Assembly (NCBI RefSeq): GCF_016908525.1
Contig: NZ_JAFBEB010000011.1
Location: forward strand, 1-64,000
DNA from: Brevibacillus fulvus
GTDB lineage: Bacteria; Bacillota; Bacilli; Brevibacillales; Brevibacillaceae
Length of the DNA stretch: 64,000 nucleotides
Direction: 5' to 3'
Below the pieces are notes generated by a model, which worked only from the letters and a program-made list of their open reading frames with translations, did not search any database and had not been told where the DNA came from. A program made the translations under genes and the position numbers. Shown here one piece after another: positions 24,852-34,185 of this stretch (positions are counted from its first letter, which is position 1; the number at the start of each line of letters is the position of its first letter).

Positions 24852-26285
24852 ATGAAGCAATTCAATACACGAGCCATCATGGCGTCATTGCTCATCTGCG
24901 GTTTCGTCGGCATGTTCAGCGAGACGGCTCTCAATATCGCGATGACCAATTTGATGGACGTTTTTCAAATTTCAGCGGCAACTGCCCAGTGGCTGACGAC
25001 GGGCTTTTTGCTGACGCTCGGCATTTTGATGCCGATGACCGGGTTGCTGTTGCAGCGGTTTACAACGAGGCAGCTGTTTATTAGCTCGCTCGCAAGCTCG
25101 ATTGTCGGCACCATCATTGCGGCGTTGGCGGTCAATTTTGAAATGCTGATGGTCGCTCGCGTCTTGCAGGCCATCGGGATGGGGCTGTTGATTCCGCTTA
25201 TGTTCAATACGATTCTCGTCGTGTATCCGCCAGATAAGCGCGGAGCAGCGATGGGCTTTGTCGGACTGGTTATCATGTTCGCGCCTGCCACCGGCCCGAC
25301 CGTGGCCGGGTTGTTGATCGAATATTTGACATGGCACTACATCTTCTGGCTGTCGCTGCCGTTTTTGGTCATTGGGCTGCTGGTAGGGCTCAAGTATTTG
25401 GAAAATGTCACCGAAGTCACGAAGCCGCGCATCGATCTGCTTTCCGTCGTATTGTCAACGCTCGGCTTCGGCGGAGTTGTTTTCGGCTTTAGCAAGGCGG
25501 GGGAAGGCGGGCAAGGCTGGGCCAGTTCACTTGTCGTTGCTTCGATCGGCGTCGGATTGCTCGCGCTTGTGCTATTCTCGCTGCGCCAGTCTTTGATGAA
25601 AGAACCGATGATGAATCTGCGTGTCTTCAAGTATCCGATGTATATTGTCGGCTTGCTGTTGGTGCTGTCGTGCACGATGATCATATTGTCGAGCATGATT
25701 ATTTTGCCGATGTTCTTGCAGGACAGTATGAAGTTGTCCGCGTTCGACACCGGGTTGATGTTGTTGCCGGGCAGCGCCTTGAACGGCATTCTGTCGCCGC
25801 GCATGGGTCGTCTGTTCGACAAGTATGGACCGAAATGGCTGGTGATTCCCGGTCTCGTGATCGTAGCGGCCATGTTATGGTTTTTCGCCAGCATGTCGAC
25901 AGTGTCTTCCATTGTTTTGATCGTCGCGTTGCATATCGGGCTGATGGTTGGTATCTCCATGGTGTGGATGCCGGCGCAAACGAACGGTTTAAACCAGTTG
26001 CCGCCGGAACTATACCCGCATGGCACAGCGGTGATGAATACGTTGCAGCAAGTCGCCGGTGCGATTGGAACGGCTGTTGCGATCAGCATTTTGTCCAGCG
26101 GGATGGAGAACTATTTGCACGACTCCGCTGCCCCGACCAATCCGAACGAAATAGCCAACGCGATGGCGCTCGGATCGCAACACGTGTTTTTGTTCGCAAT
26201 GATTGTGACGCTGATCGGTTTGGCTTTGGCGGTGTTTATTCGCCGCGTTGTGGTCAATCATGCAGCCAATCACTCCATGCATTAA
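24852..26285 (+). CDS. DHA2 family MFS drug exporter (EmrB/LmrB-like)
   Basis: Proton-coupled exporter with 14 predicted helices, 477 residues. Helix 1 has the DHA2 features FVGMFSETALNIAMTNLM and TAQWLTTGFLL. Motif C appears as GPTVAGLLIEYLTWHYIFWL and MVARVLQAIGMGLLIPL follows the family. The closest named type is LmrB/EmrB; the substrate is unknown. AAGTGGAGGG is the ribosome binding site. It is monocistronic between its own promoter and a terminator. Confidence 0.9.
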   Translation: MKQFNTRAIMASLLICGFVGMFSETALNIAMTNLMDVFQISAATAQWLTTGFLLTLGILMPMTGLLLQRFTTRQLFISSLASSIVGTIIAALAVNFEMLMVARVLQAIGMGLLIPLMFNTILVVYPPDKRGAAMGFVGLVIMFAPATGPTVAGLLIEYLTWHYIFWLSLPFLVIGLLVGLKYLENVTEVTKPRIDLLSVVLSTLGFGGVVFGFSKAGEGGQGWASSLVVASIGVGLLALVLFSLRQSLMKEPMMNLRVFKYPMYIVGLLLVLSCTMIILSSMIILPMFLQDSMKLSAFDTGLMLLPGSALNGILSPRMGRLFDKYGPKWLVIPGLVIVAAMLWFFASMSTVSSIVLIVALHIGLMVGISMVWMPAQTNGLNQLPPELYPHGTAVMNTLQQVAGAIGTAVAISILSSGMENYLHDSAAPTNPNEIANAMALGSQHVFLFAMIVTLIGLALAVFIRRVVVNHAANHSMH

Positions 26286-26290
26286 TTTTG

Positions 26291-26316
26291 AAAGGGGCCC
26301 GCGGGCTCCTTTTTTT
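26291..26316 (+). terminator. MFS exporter terminator
   Basis: AGGGGCCC and GGGCTCCT pair (one G-U), followed by TTTTTTT. Confidence 0.75.
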
Positions 26317-26704
26317 GTTGCGCATCGTTGCAAACCCGATAAACGCTGACGATCAGTTCAGCTATTGCCCGTTACCCCGATTGCCGGGAAAAAGGCGAAA
26401 ATCGCCAAAACGGTTGCCGGCAAGAAATCTCCTACTGTGCCGATCTTGATGGGCGTACCGGGAAGTTACCTGGTTGCGACGGAAAATGCCTACATTGGCA
26501 ACCTGGTCAAACTGGCCGGCAGTTGCGGTAATGCCATCCATTTCTTTTTCGATTTGCTGCAATCGTTTCATCAAGGTTATTGGGCAGGAAGACGAACGAT
26601 AGAAAAGATTCATGGCGAGCCATGAAATATCGGTATTCGTTCAGCTGTTCGCCTTAATCTAAAATCAATTGTACAAATAACCTTTGACGGGAGGGCAGAC
26701 AGGT
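26317..26704. other. Gap before acnA, no recognised gene
   Basis: The longest frame (26365-26625, plus strand, TTG start, residues such as ILMGVPGSYLVATENAYIGN) has no ribosome binding site and no match I recognise. A minus-strand frame over the same bases is equally unsupported. The last 30 bp carry the acnA ribosome binding site. Confidence 0.4.
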
Positions 26705-29422
26705 ATGAAAGCAACGGCGACAGACATCTTGCATGCTCGCGCTTCACTAACGATAAACGGAAAACCGTTTACCTACTTTCGCATCAAAGCATTGGAGGAA
26801 GCCGGGATCGGCAATGTCTCCAAGCTGCCTTTTTCCATAAAAGTTCTCTTGGAGGCGGCTGTCCGTGAATTTGACGGTGTAGCCATCACAGCGGAACATG
26901 TCAGCAAAATCGCAAACTGGGCGACGGAACGGGACCCCAATCAGGAGATTCCCTTTAAGCCGGCACGAATCCTTCTCCATGACACGACCGGCTTGCCAGC
27001 GATTGTTGATCTGGCAGCAATGCGTGAGACGATGCAGCGTTTGGATGGAGACGTATCCAGAGTCAATCCGCTCATCCCGGTCGACCTCGTGGTAGATCAC
27101 TCGGTTACGGTAGATTATTTCGGAAGCGCGGATGCCATGGAACGGAATGAACAATTGAACTTCCAACGCAACTTGGAACGGTTTCGCTTTTTCCGTTGGG
27201 CGCAAAATTCGTTTGATAACTTGCGCGTAGTCCCCCCGGCGTCCGGTATTATGCACCAAATTAATATGGAGTATCTGACCACCGTTGTAGTGCAAAAGGA
27301 TGCGGCTGGTGCCGCCATCCTGTATCCCGATTCCCTTGTCGGTACAGATTCCCATACGACGATGATAAACGGATTGGGTGTAGCCGCTTGGGGCGTCGGC
27401 GGCATTGAGGCCGAAGCGGCGATGTTGGGGCAACCGTTGTATTTTGTCATTCCCGAGGTGCTCGGGTTCCGGTTAACCGGCTCTCTTCCGGAAGGGACCA
27501 CGGCCACAGATCTTGCTCTGACCATTACCCATCTTCTTCGCAAAAAAGGCGTGGTCGGCAAGTTTGTGGAATTCTTTGGTCCGGGTGTGGAAACATTGAG
27601 CGCCGCTGATCGGGCGACGATATCCAATATGGCACCTGAGTACGGGGCAACCATGGGCTATTTTCCGGTAGGACAAGAAACTTTGCGTTACTTGCGAACG
27701 ATTGGCCACAGCGAGGAGCACGTCTCCCTTGTAGAAGCCTATTATAAAGCGCAAGGCATGTTCATGAGCAGCCATAGTCCGGAACCAGCCTATCGTGATC
27801 TCATTGAACTCGATTTAGCGACGGTCGAGCCGTGTCTTGCCGGCCCGAAACGTCCGCAAGATCAGATACGTTTGACGGCAATGAAGCATAACTACAACGA
27901 ACTTATGCGCAAACCGATCGAGCAAGGCGGATACGGTTTGTCCGAGGAAGAGCTGAAAAAAGCGGTCGTTGTGGAACATGCCAATGGGGAAACGTCCGTG
28001 TTGAAAAACGGGTCGGTTGTGCTGGCGGCTATCACCAGCTGTACGAATACTTCCAACCCGAGCGTATTGATCGCAGCGGGACTTTTGGCCAAAAAGGCGG
28101 TAGAAAAAGGCTTGAGGAAACCGGCGTATGTGAAGAGTTCTCTAACCCCCGGTTCGCGAGTTGTCACGGATTACTTAGCCGAATCAGGGTTGTTGCCTTA
28201 TCTGGAAGCTCTCGGCTTCCATATCGCCGGTTATGGCTGTGCGACGTGTATCGGCAATTCCGGGCCACTTCCGGACGAGGTGAGTGCCGCTATCGCGCAA
28301 CATGACTTGACCGTAGCCGGGGTGATTTCCGGCAATCGAAATTTCGAAGGGCGTGTGCACCCTCAAGTCAAAGCGAACTATCTCGCTTCGCCGCCGCTCG
28401 TCATCGCTTATGCTTTGGCGGGTACTGTTGACATCGATCTGGCGAAGGAGCCAATCGGGTATGGAGATGCAGATCAGCCTGTCTATTTGAAAGAGATTTG
28501 GCCATCTTCCGCGGAGATTCAAGCATGGTTGGGCCATGCGGTTCGTCCAGAGTTGTTCCGGAAAAGGTATGAAAATATTTTGGAGGCAAACGAACAGTGG
28601 AATGCCATCGACATCCCGAAAGGTCTGCTGTATGAGTGGGATGAAGCTTCGACTTATATAAAAAAGCCGCCTTTCCTGGAAAATCTTCCGGAAACACCGG
28701 CCAAGATTGAGGAAATCAGAGGGGCCCGTGCGCTGGCGGTTTTGGGAGATTCGGTGACGACAGATCACCTTTCTCCGTCGGGGGCGATCAAAGCGGATAG
28801 TCCGGCGGGAATATATTTGCAAAAGCGGGGAGTCAAGCCGAAAGATTTCAATTCCTATCCATCGCGGCGTGGTAACCATGAAGTCATGATGCGGGGAGCC
28901 TTCGCGAATATTCGTATACGCAATCGCTTGGTTCCCGGCTCAGAGGGGGGCGTGACCAACTACTTGCCGACAGATGAAGTGATGTCGATTTATGATGCTG
29001 CCATGCGGTATCTGAAAGAACAAACGCCGCTTGTCGTGATCGCCGGCAAGGAGTATGGAACAGGCAGTTCCCGAGACTGGGCAGCGAAGGGCACGTTTTT
29101 GCTTGGGATAAAAGCGGTCATTGCCGAAAGTTTCGAAAGAATACACCGCAGCAACCTCGTCGGCATGGGTGTTCTTCCCCTGCAGTTCACCGAGGGGACG
29201 AACGCTTCGGCACTTGGGCTTACCGGTCGTGAAATCTTTGAGACGATAGGGCTTGCCGATGACTTAAAACCGGGACAAACGATCAAGGTCAAAGCTGCGC
29301 GAGAAGATGGAACTGCTTTTTGTTTTGATGTGATTGTTCGTCTGGACAGTGTCGCGGATCTTCATTACTATCGGAACGGCGGCATCATGCAAACGGTCGT
29401 TCGCCAATTATTGCATCAGTAG
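26705..29422 (+). CDS. acnA: Aconitate hydratase A
   Basis: Tricarboxylic acid cycle enzyme that isomerises citrate to isocitrate through a 4Fe-4S cluster. The 905 residues are usual for AcnA. Cluster cysteines are in SCTNTSNPSV and GCATCIGNSG, and the substrate-binding motifs LVGTDSHTTM, GRNFEGRVHP, SVTTDHLSPSG and GTGSSRDWAAKG are intact. The ATG at 26705 has GGGAGG 8 bp upstream. In Bacillus the apo form binds RNA; the same may hold here. Confidence 0.96.
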   Translation: MKATATDILHARASLTINGKPFTYFRIKALEEAGIGNVSKLPFSIKVLLEAAVREFDGVAITAEHVSKIANWATERDPNQEIPFKPARILLHDTTGLPAIVDLAAMRETMQRLDGDVSRVNPLIPVDLVVDHSVTVDYFGSADAMERNEQLNFQRNLERFRFFRWAQNSFDNLRVVPPASGIMHQINMEYLTTVVVQKDAAGAAILYPDSLVGTDSHTTMINGLGVAAWGVGGIEAEAAMLGQPLYFVIPEVLGFRLTGSLPEGTTATDLALTITHLLRKKGVVGKFVEFFGPGVETLSAADRATISNMAPEYGATMGYFPVGQETLRYLRTIGHSEEHVSLVEAYYKAQGMFMSSHSPEPAYRDLIELDLATVEPCLAGPKRPQDQIRLTAMKHNYNELMRKPIEQGGYGLSEEELKKAVVVEHANGETSVLKNGSVVLAAITSCTNTSNPSVLIAAGLLAKKAVEKGLRKPAYVKSSLTPGSRVVTDYLAESGLLPYLEALGFHIAGYGCATCIGNSGPLPDEVSAAIAQHDLTVAGVISGNRNFEGRVHPQVKANYLASPPLVIAYALAGTVDIDLAKEPIGYGDADQPVYLKEIWPSSAEIQAWLGHAVRPELFRKRYENILEANEQWNAIDIPKGLLYEWDEASTYIKKPPFLENLPETPAKIEEIRGARALAVLGDSVTTDHLSPSGAIKADSPAGIYLQKRGVKPKDFNSYPSRRGNHEVMMRGAFANIRIRNRLVPGSEGGVTNYLPTDEVMSIYDAAMRYLKEQTPLVVIAGKEYGTGSSRDWAAKGTFLLGIKAVIAESFERIHRSNLVGMGVLPLQFTEGTNASALGLTGREIFETIGLADDLKPGQTIKVKAAREDGTAFCFDVIVRLDSVADLHYYRNGGIMQTVVRQLLHQ

Positions 29423-29511
29423 AGATCCATGCTGTCCTTTACAAAAAAGCGTCAACAGAAGGAAACCGTTTTTTCGGAAACCTGTCGAAAAGTCCGAAGG
29501 ATCGCATGGAG

Positions 29512-29541
29512 GCCCGCTCAGTGAGCTAGCGGGTCTTTTTT
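29512..29541 (+). terminator. acnA terminator
   Basis: GCCCGCT and AGCGGGT pair around a nine-base loop, followed by CTTTTTT. Confidence 0.75.
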
Positions 29542-29569
29542 CGTATTTGACGGCTGGTCGATCTCCAGC

Positions 29570-29597
29570 TTGACATAATGGCGGAAAGTTGTATACA
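29570..29597 (+). promoter_or_regulatory. Promoter with TTGTATACAT repeats
   Basis: TTGACA (29570-29575), 16 bp and TATACA (29592-29597). The decamer TTGTATACAT occurs over the -10 (29589-29598) and again exactly 28 bp further (29617-29626), the second flowing into the palindrome ATACATATGTAT (29621-29632). The spacing suggests binding of one regulator to two sites. Confidence 0.5.
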
Positions 29598-29654
29598 TTT
29601 GGATTCAGAAAATTGTTTGTATACATATGTATGCGATCAGAAGGGGGAGAATCC

Positions 29655-29999
29655 GTGCGGGAAGGCAAAGATGAGTCAAGGGAGCTTTTCGGTCATCGCG
29701 GCCATTGGGAACAATGGCAAGAAAAAGCGGAGAAGCGGAGAGCGAAGATTTGTTCCGAGCCGCGTTACCAAAGCGCGCAGACGTTTCGCCGCGGCAGGGC
29801 GATCGCCTTTTTGGAGATCTTGAAAGTAAAGCGTGCGACATTGCAGCAGCAGTTGAATCAACCTGAATATGAATCGATCAAACAGGTGATCAGCGGTGAA
29901 TTAAAAGCGGTCGAGGCGATTATACAAGAGTTTATGCATGCATTCGAGCTTCGCGAGATATCAATGCAAAGCGAGCGGGAAAACAAAGGAGATGAATGA
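29655..29999 (+). CDS. Unknown small helical protein
   Basis: I do not recognise this protein of 114 residues. It starts at GTG 29655 with AAGGGGGAG upstream. It is highly charged and predicted helical: a Trp/His patch (GHRGHWEQWQEKAEKRR), then a coiled-coil-like C-terminal half (LKVKRATLQQQLNQPEYESI). No signal peptide or membrane segment is seen. It ends 4 bp before the nitroreductase start, and the nitroreductase ribosome binding site lies inside its last codons, so the two are coupled. Confidence 0.55.
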   Translation: MREGKDESRELFGHRGHWEQWQEKAEKRRAKICSEPRYQSAQTFRRGRAIAFLEILKVKRATLQQQLNQPEYESIKQVISGELKAVEAIIQEFMHAFELREISMQSERENKGDE

Positions 30000-30003
30000 T
30001 CAG

Positions 30004-30489
30004 ATGAATATCATTGATGGGATCAAACACCGGAGAACGATCAAAATGTTCAAACCGGATCCGATTCGTGAGGAAGATTTGCTCACCTGGCTGGAAGCTG
30101 CCAGCTATGCGCCGAATCATCGGATGAACGAACCGTGGGAAATCCGCTTCGTCGGAGCGCAGACGAGAGCGAAGTTGCAACATAAAACGGACTTCGGCGG
30201 CGCGCCGGTCGTGCTGGCCGTCTTGTCCAAACCGGCTCCCACTCCCTTTGAGCGCGATGAGAATGTCATGGCGGTTGCTTGCTTCGTGCAAAATTTGCTC
30301 TTGGCTGCGCATGAGGCGGGCGCTGGCGTATTTTGGTCGTCGATGGGTCATTCGCCGCAAAATCGGGAAATTCTCGGTGTGCCCGCTGATTACGACGTGA
30401 TTGGTGTCTTGGGGATTGGTTATCCGGCGGAAGTGCCTGCTCTCAAAGCGAGAACGCCGATCACTTCCAAAATCGCCTATTTGCCCTAA
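30004..30489 (+). CDS. Nitroreductase family protein
   Basis: FMN-dependent oxidoreductase of 161 residues. It has the family opening IIDGIKHRRTIKMFKPDPI, the loop EAASYAPNHRMNEPWEIRFV, and the later GAGVFWSS and GVPADYDVIGVLGIGYP. It is shorter than classic nitroreductases (about 200), close to the compact YdjA type. It reduces nitro compounds or quinones with NAD(P)H; the natural substrate is unknown. The ATG at 30004 is chosen over 29992, which abuts the AAAGGAG. Confidence 0.85.
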   Translation: MNIIDGIKHRRTIKMFKPDPIREEDLLTWLEAASYAPNHRMNEPWEIRFVGAQTRAKLQHKTDFGGAPVVLAVLSKPAPTPFERDENVMAVACFVQNLLLAAHEAGAGVFWSSMGHSPQNREILGVPADYDVIGVLGIGYPAEVPALKARTPITSKIAYLP

Positions 30490-30537
30490 TCCAATCCCAG
30501 GACCGCCAACAACAGCGGTCCATCGAGGTGAGAAGCT

Positions 30538-32283
30538 GTGTGGAAATTGAGAGCCTATTTGCAACCATACTGGAAACCGGCGTTATTGGCGCCGATTTTG
30601 ATGCTGATTGAGGTCGCCATGGATTTGCTGCAACCAAAGCTGATGGCCCATATTGTGAACGAAGGCATCGTCAAAGGGAATCTGACGCTGATTCAAACTA
30701 CCGGACTGTTGATGCTCGGGGTTGCGCTGATCGGATTGATCGGCGGCGCCGGCTGTACGATATTTTCGACCATTGCCTCGCAAAACTTTGGAGCCGACCT
30801 GAGAAGCGCTTTGTTTCAAAAAGTCCAAAGGTTGCCCTTTCGCGAGCTGAATCGACTGAATACCGGTTCCTTGATAACCCGCTTGACGAATGACGTGATG
30901 CAGGTGCAAACCATGGTGCAGATGAGCTTGCGCACGATTCGCGCACCACTGTTGGTAGTTGGCAGTCTGGTGCTGGCTATATTGATCAGTCTGAAGCTTA
31001 CGCTGATTTTGGCCGTCGCCGTACCTGTGCTGTTCATCGTCTTGTTTTTTGTCATGCGGTTTTCCTTTCCGCTGTTTACCCGGGTGCAATCGAGACTGGA
31101 CCGCGTCAATACGGTCCTTCAGGAAAACTTGTCCGGTATTCGGGTTGTAAAATCGTTTGTCCGCGCTGATTACGAGCGGAAACGGTTTGCTCGCGCCAAC
31201 GAAGATTACACCGAGATGGCGATCAAAGCGGGCCGAATTATTGCGCTGAATATGCCGCTGATGATGCTGATCATGAATGCCAGCATCGTAGCTGTGCTCT
31301 GGTACGGCGGAGTGCAGACACGGAACGGCAGTCTTCCTGTCGGCGATTTGATCGCTTTTATCAATTATGTGACGCAATTGTTGTTTTCCATGCTCATGCT
31401 GGGCAATATGCTGGCGTTTATCTCCCGGGCCCAAGCATCTGCCGGCAGGATTCATGAGGTGCTGGTCATGGAAACGGAGAGCGACAACACCGGGAAGCGG
31501 GATGAGAGTAATTTGTTCCAGTCGGGACAGTTGACTTTTGAGAATGTTTCGTTTGCCTACGATCGCGAGCAAACCGATTTAGTGCTGCAAAACATTTCCT
31601 TTCGGGTCGAACCCGGGCAGACGATCGCCATCCTGGGCGCCACCGGGGCGGGAAAATCTTCTTTGGTTCAACTGATCCCCCGCTTTTACGACGCGACAAG
31701 CGGCAGAGTGCTGATCGACGGTGTGGACGTCAGAGAGATACCGCTGGATATCTTGCGGAAGCGCATTGGCATCGTGCTGCAGCAATCGATTTTGTTCAGC
31801 GGCAAGGTTCGTGACAACATTTGTTTCGGAAAGCCCGATGCCAGCCAGGAAGAAGTCGAAGCAGCCGCCATAGCCGCAGAGGCCCATTCGTTTATCATGC
31901 AGCTGCCGGATGGATATGACACCGATCTTGGGCAACGGGGCGTCAACTTGTCCGGCGGTCAGAAACAACGGATTGCGATTGCCAGAGCATTGCTGCTGCG
32001 GCCGAAACTGTTGATCCTCGACGACAGTATGAGCGCACTCGATCTTGGCACGGAATCGCGCATTCAGCAGGCGCTCAAACATCTGATGAAGCAAAGCACC
32101 AATCTTATCATCGCGCAGCGTATCTCTTCGGTTGTCGAAGCAGATAAAATCATTGTGCTGGACCAGGGAAGAATCACCGCAGAAGGCACCCACCATGAAC
32201 TTTTGCAAAGCAGTTCGGTCTACCAAGAGATTTATCGCTCGCAATGGAGGGAGGAGGATGAAGCTTATGTCAGATCACGCTAA
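30538..32283 (+). CDS. ABC exporter subunit with degenerate catalytic site (YheI-like)
   Basis: One half of a heterodimeric multidrug exporter, 581 residues, starting at GTG with GAGGTGAGAAGC upstream. Six membrane helices are followed by the ATPase domain, with Walker A GATGAGKS (367-374), signature LSGGQ (471-475) and Walker B LLILDDS. Asp496 replaces the catalytic glutamate, which is the usual asymmetry in this class. It overlaps the next gene by about 25 bp, so the two are coupled. Confidence 0.9.
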   Translation: MWKLRAYLQPYWKPALLAPILMLIEVAMDLLQPKLMAHIVNEGIVKGNLTLIQTTGLLMLGVALIGLIGGAGCTIFSTIASQNFGADLRSALFQKVQRLPFRELNRLNTGSLITRLTNDVMQVQTMVQMSLRTIRAPLLVVGSLVLAILISLKLTLILAVAVPVLFIVLFFVMRFSFPLFTRVQSRLDRVNTVLQENLSGIRVVKSFVRADYERKRFARANEDYTEMAIKAGRIIALNMPLMMLIMNASIVAVLWYGGVQTRNGSLPVGDLIAFINYVTQLLFSMLMLGNMLAFISRAQASAGRIHEVLVMETESDNTGKRDESNLFQSGQLTFENVSFAYDREQTDLVLQNISFRVEPGQTIAILGATGAGKSSLVQLIPRFYDATSGRVLIDGVDVREIPLDILRKRIGIVLQQSILFSGKVRDNICFGKPDASQEEVEAAAIAAEAHSFIMQLPDGYDTDLGQRGVNLSGGQKQRIAIARALLLRPKLLILDDSMSALDLGTESRIQQALKHLMKQSTNLIIAQRISSVVEADKIIVLDQGRITAEGTHHELLQSSSVYQEIYRSQWREEDEAYVRSR

Positions 32284-34132
32284 CCGAACGCACCGCGATG
32301 CCTCCAAACCGCCGAATCCGCCGATCGGGTTCGGAAGACCTGGCCCTGGCAGATTTTTCGGACCGAAAGTGCGGCCGCAAAACGGATTGGCGACAATCAA
32401 AAGGCTGTGGGGGTATTTAGGCAGACAGCGCAGCGGAATGCTGATCGCCACGCTGCTCACCTTACTCGGTTCCGCCATTGCACTGATTGGCCCTTATCTG
32501 ATGGGCAAAGCGGTCGATGACTACATTATCCCGAAAGACTACGCCGGACTCGGCTGGTTATGCTTAGGCATGCTTGGCTTTTATTTGCTCGGCAGCCTTG
32601 TTTCGTGGGGGCAATCGTACGTCATGGCCGGCGTTTCCGGGCGAACGGTCCGGGAACTGCGGCAGGATGTTTTCAAGGCGTTTCAACTGCTTCCGTTGAA
32701 ATTTTTCGACAGCCGCCCCCATGGCGAATGGATGAGCCGCGCGACAAACGATGTGGAGAACGTATCCAACTCCTTGAATCAAAGCGTGATCCAACTGCTG
32801 TCCAGCGTCATCACGCTTGCCGGTTCGCTGGTGATGATGCTGCGGCTGAACCTGGTATTGACCTGCGTCAGCCTGGTTTGCATCCCGCTGATGCTGCTGG
32901 CGACCAAAAAGATTGCCCAGTTGAGCCGAGGCTACTTTAAAGGCCAGCAGCAGGAGCTTGGCGCATTAAACGGATTTATTGAGGAGATGGTCAGCGGCCA
33001 GAAAACGGTCAAAGCGTTTCGCCGGGAAGCGGTGGCCATCGAGCAATTTCAAGCCATTAACAAAAGGCTGAACCGGGTCGGCATCAAAGCCCAGATCGTA
33101 TCGGGTACGGTCGGACCGGTGATCAACTTTGTGAATAATGTCAGTTTTGCCTTGATTGCGGCAATCGGCGGATGGATGGCGTTTCACGATTGGACGACGA
33201 TCGGAGTGATTGTCAGCTTTCTTAACTACTCCAAACAATTCAACCGACCGATTAACGAATTGGCGAATCAATATAACATGGTGCAATCGGCGATCGCTGG
33301 AGCCGAGCGCGTCTTTGAAATATTGGATATGGACACGGAATTCACGGAGGAACAGGAAGCGCGGGTGAATAAGGAAGTCACAGGCAAAGTGGAGTTTCGC
33401 GCTGTCTCTTTCGGCTATACGCGGGAAAAACCGATCTTGCAGCAAGTCTCGTTTACAGCAAAGCCTGGCGACAAAATCGCTTTGGTTGGGCCAACAGGTG
33501 CCGGCAAGACAACGATCGTCAATCTGTTGACCCGTTTTTACGACATCGATTCCGGGACGATTGCCATCGACGGCATCAACCTCAACCTTTGGGAGAAAAA
33601 CAACTTGCGCAGCAAGCTGGGCATTGTCCTGCAGGATGCCTATGTGTTTTCCGGCACGATCCGCGAGAACATCCGCTACGGCCGTTTGGAGGCAACCGAT
33701 GAAGAAGTCGTGGCCGCGGCGAAGCTGGCTAATGCCGACGGGTTTATTACCAGGCTGCCCCAAGGCTACGATACGATTTTAACCGCGGAAGGCAGCAATT
33801 TGAGCCACGGTCAGCGCCAGCTTTTGACGATTGCCCGCACCATCTTGGCTGATCCGGCGATCCTTATCCTCGATGAGGCAACGAGCAGCATCGATACGCG
33901 AACGGAAATGCATGTCCAGGAAGCGATGAAAACGTTAATGAAAGGGCGAACAAGCTTTGTCATCGCCCATCGCCTCAACACGATCCGCGATGCTGATCTG
34001 ATTCTTGTGCTGAACGCCGGGCAAATCGTGGAACAGGGCACGCACCGCCAGCTTTTGCAGGCCAAAGGCTTTTATTATCAATTGTATACGAGCCAATTTG
34101 AACGGGCCGATACAGCCAGCGGAATAACCTGA
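32258..34132 (+). CDS. ABC exporter subunit with consensus Walker B (YheH-like)
   Basis: Partner half of the heterodimer, 624 residues. A Pro/Gly-rich N-terminal tail (NPPIGFGRPGPGRFFGP) comes before six membrane helices. The ATPase domain has GPTGAGKT (411-418), the altered signature LSHGQ (515-519) and normal Walker B ILILDEATSSID with Glu. Its canonical catalytic Glu complements the degenerate one of the partner. A second ATG at 32267 with GAGGAGG 9 bp away is an equally good start. The substrate is unknown. Confidence 0.9.
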   Translation: MKLMSDHANRTHRDASKPPNPPIGFGRPGPGRFFGPKVRPQNGLATIKRLWGYLGRQRSGMLIATLLTLLGSAIALIGPYLMGKAVDDYIIPKDYAGLGWLCLGMLGFYLLGSLVSWGQSYVMAGVSGRTVRELRQDVFKAFQLLPLKFFDSRPHGEWMSRATNDVENVSNSLNQSVIQLLSSVITLAGSLVMMLRLNLVLTCVSLVCIPLMLLATKKIAQLSRGYFKGQQQELGALNGFIEEMVSGQKTVKAFRREAVAIEQFQAINKRLNRVGIKAQIVSGTVGPVINFVNNVSFALIAAIGGWMAFHDWTTIGVIVSFLNYSKQFNRPINELANQYNMVQSAIAGAERVFEILDMDTEFTEEQEARVNKEVTGKVEFRAVSFGYTREKPILQQVSFTAKPGDKIALVGPTGAGKTTIVNLLTRFYDIDSGTIAIDGINLNLWEKNNLRSKLGIVLQDAYVFSGTIRENIRYGRLEATDEEVVAAAKLANADGFITRLPQGYDTILTAEGSNLSHGQRQLLTIARTILADPAILILDEATSSIDTRTEMHVQEAMKTLMKGRTSFVIAHRLNTIRDADLILVLNAGQIVEQGTHRQLLQAKGFYYQLYTSQFERADTASGIT

Positions 34133-34185
34133 CGGGAAACAGTCAGCAGAATTACCGTATACGATTACTGCTCATCTTTTAACTT

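Noticed and set aside
26365-26625. An 86-codon TTG-started frame before acnA
   Set aside because: No ribosome binding site, no recognisable family, and an equally long frame on the other strand. Kept only as a note on the gap.
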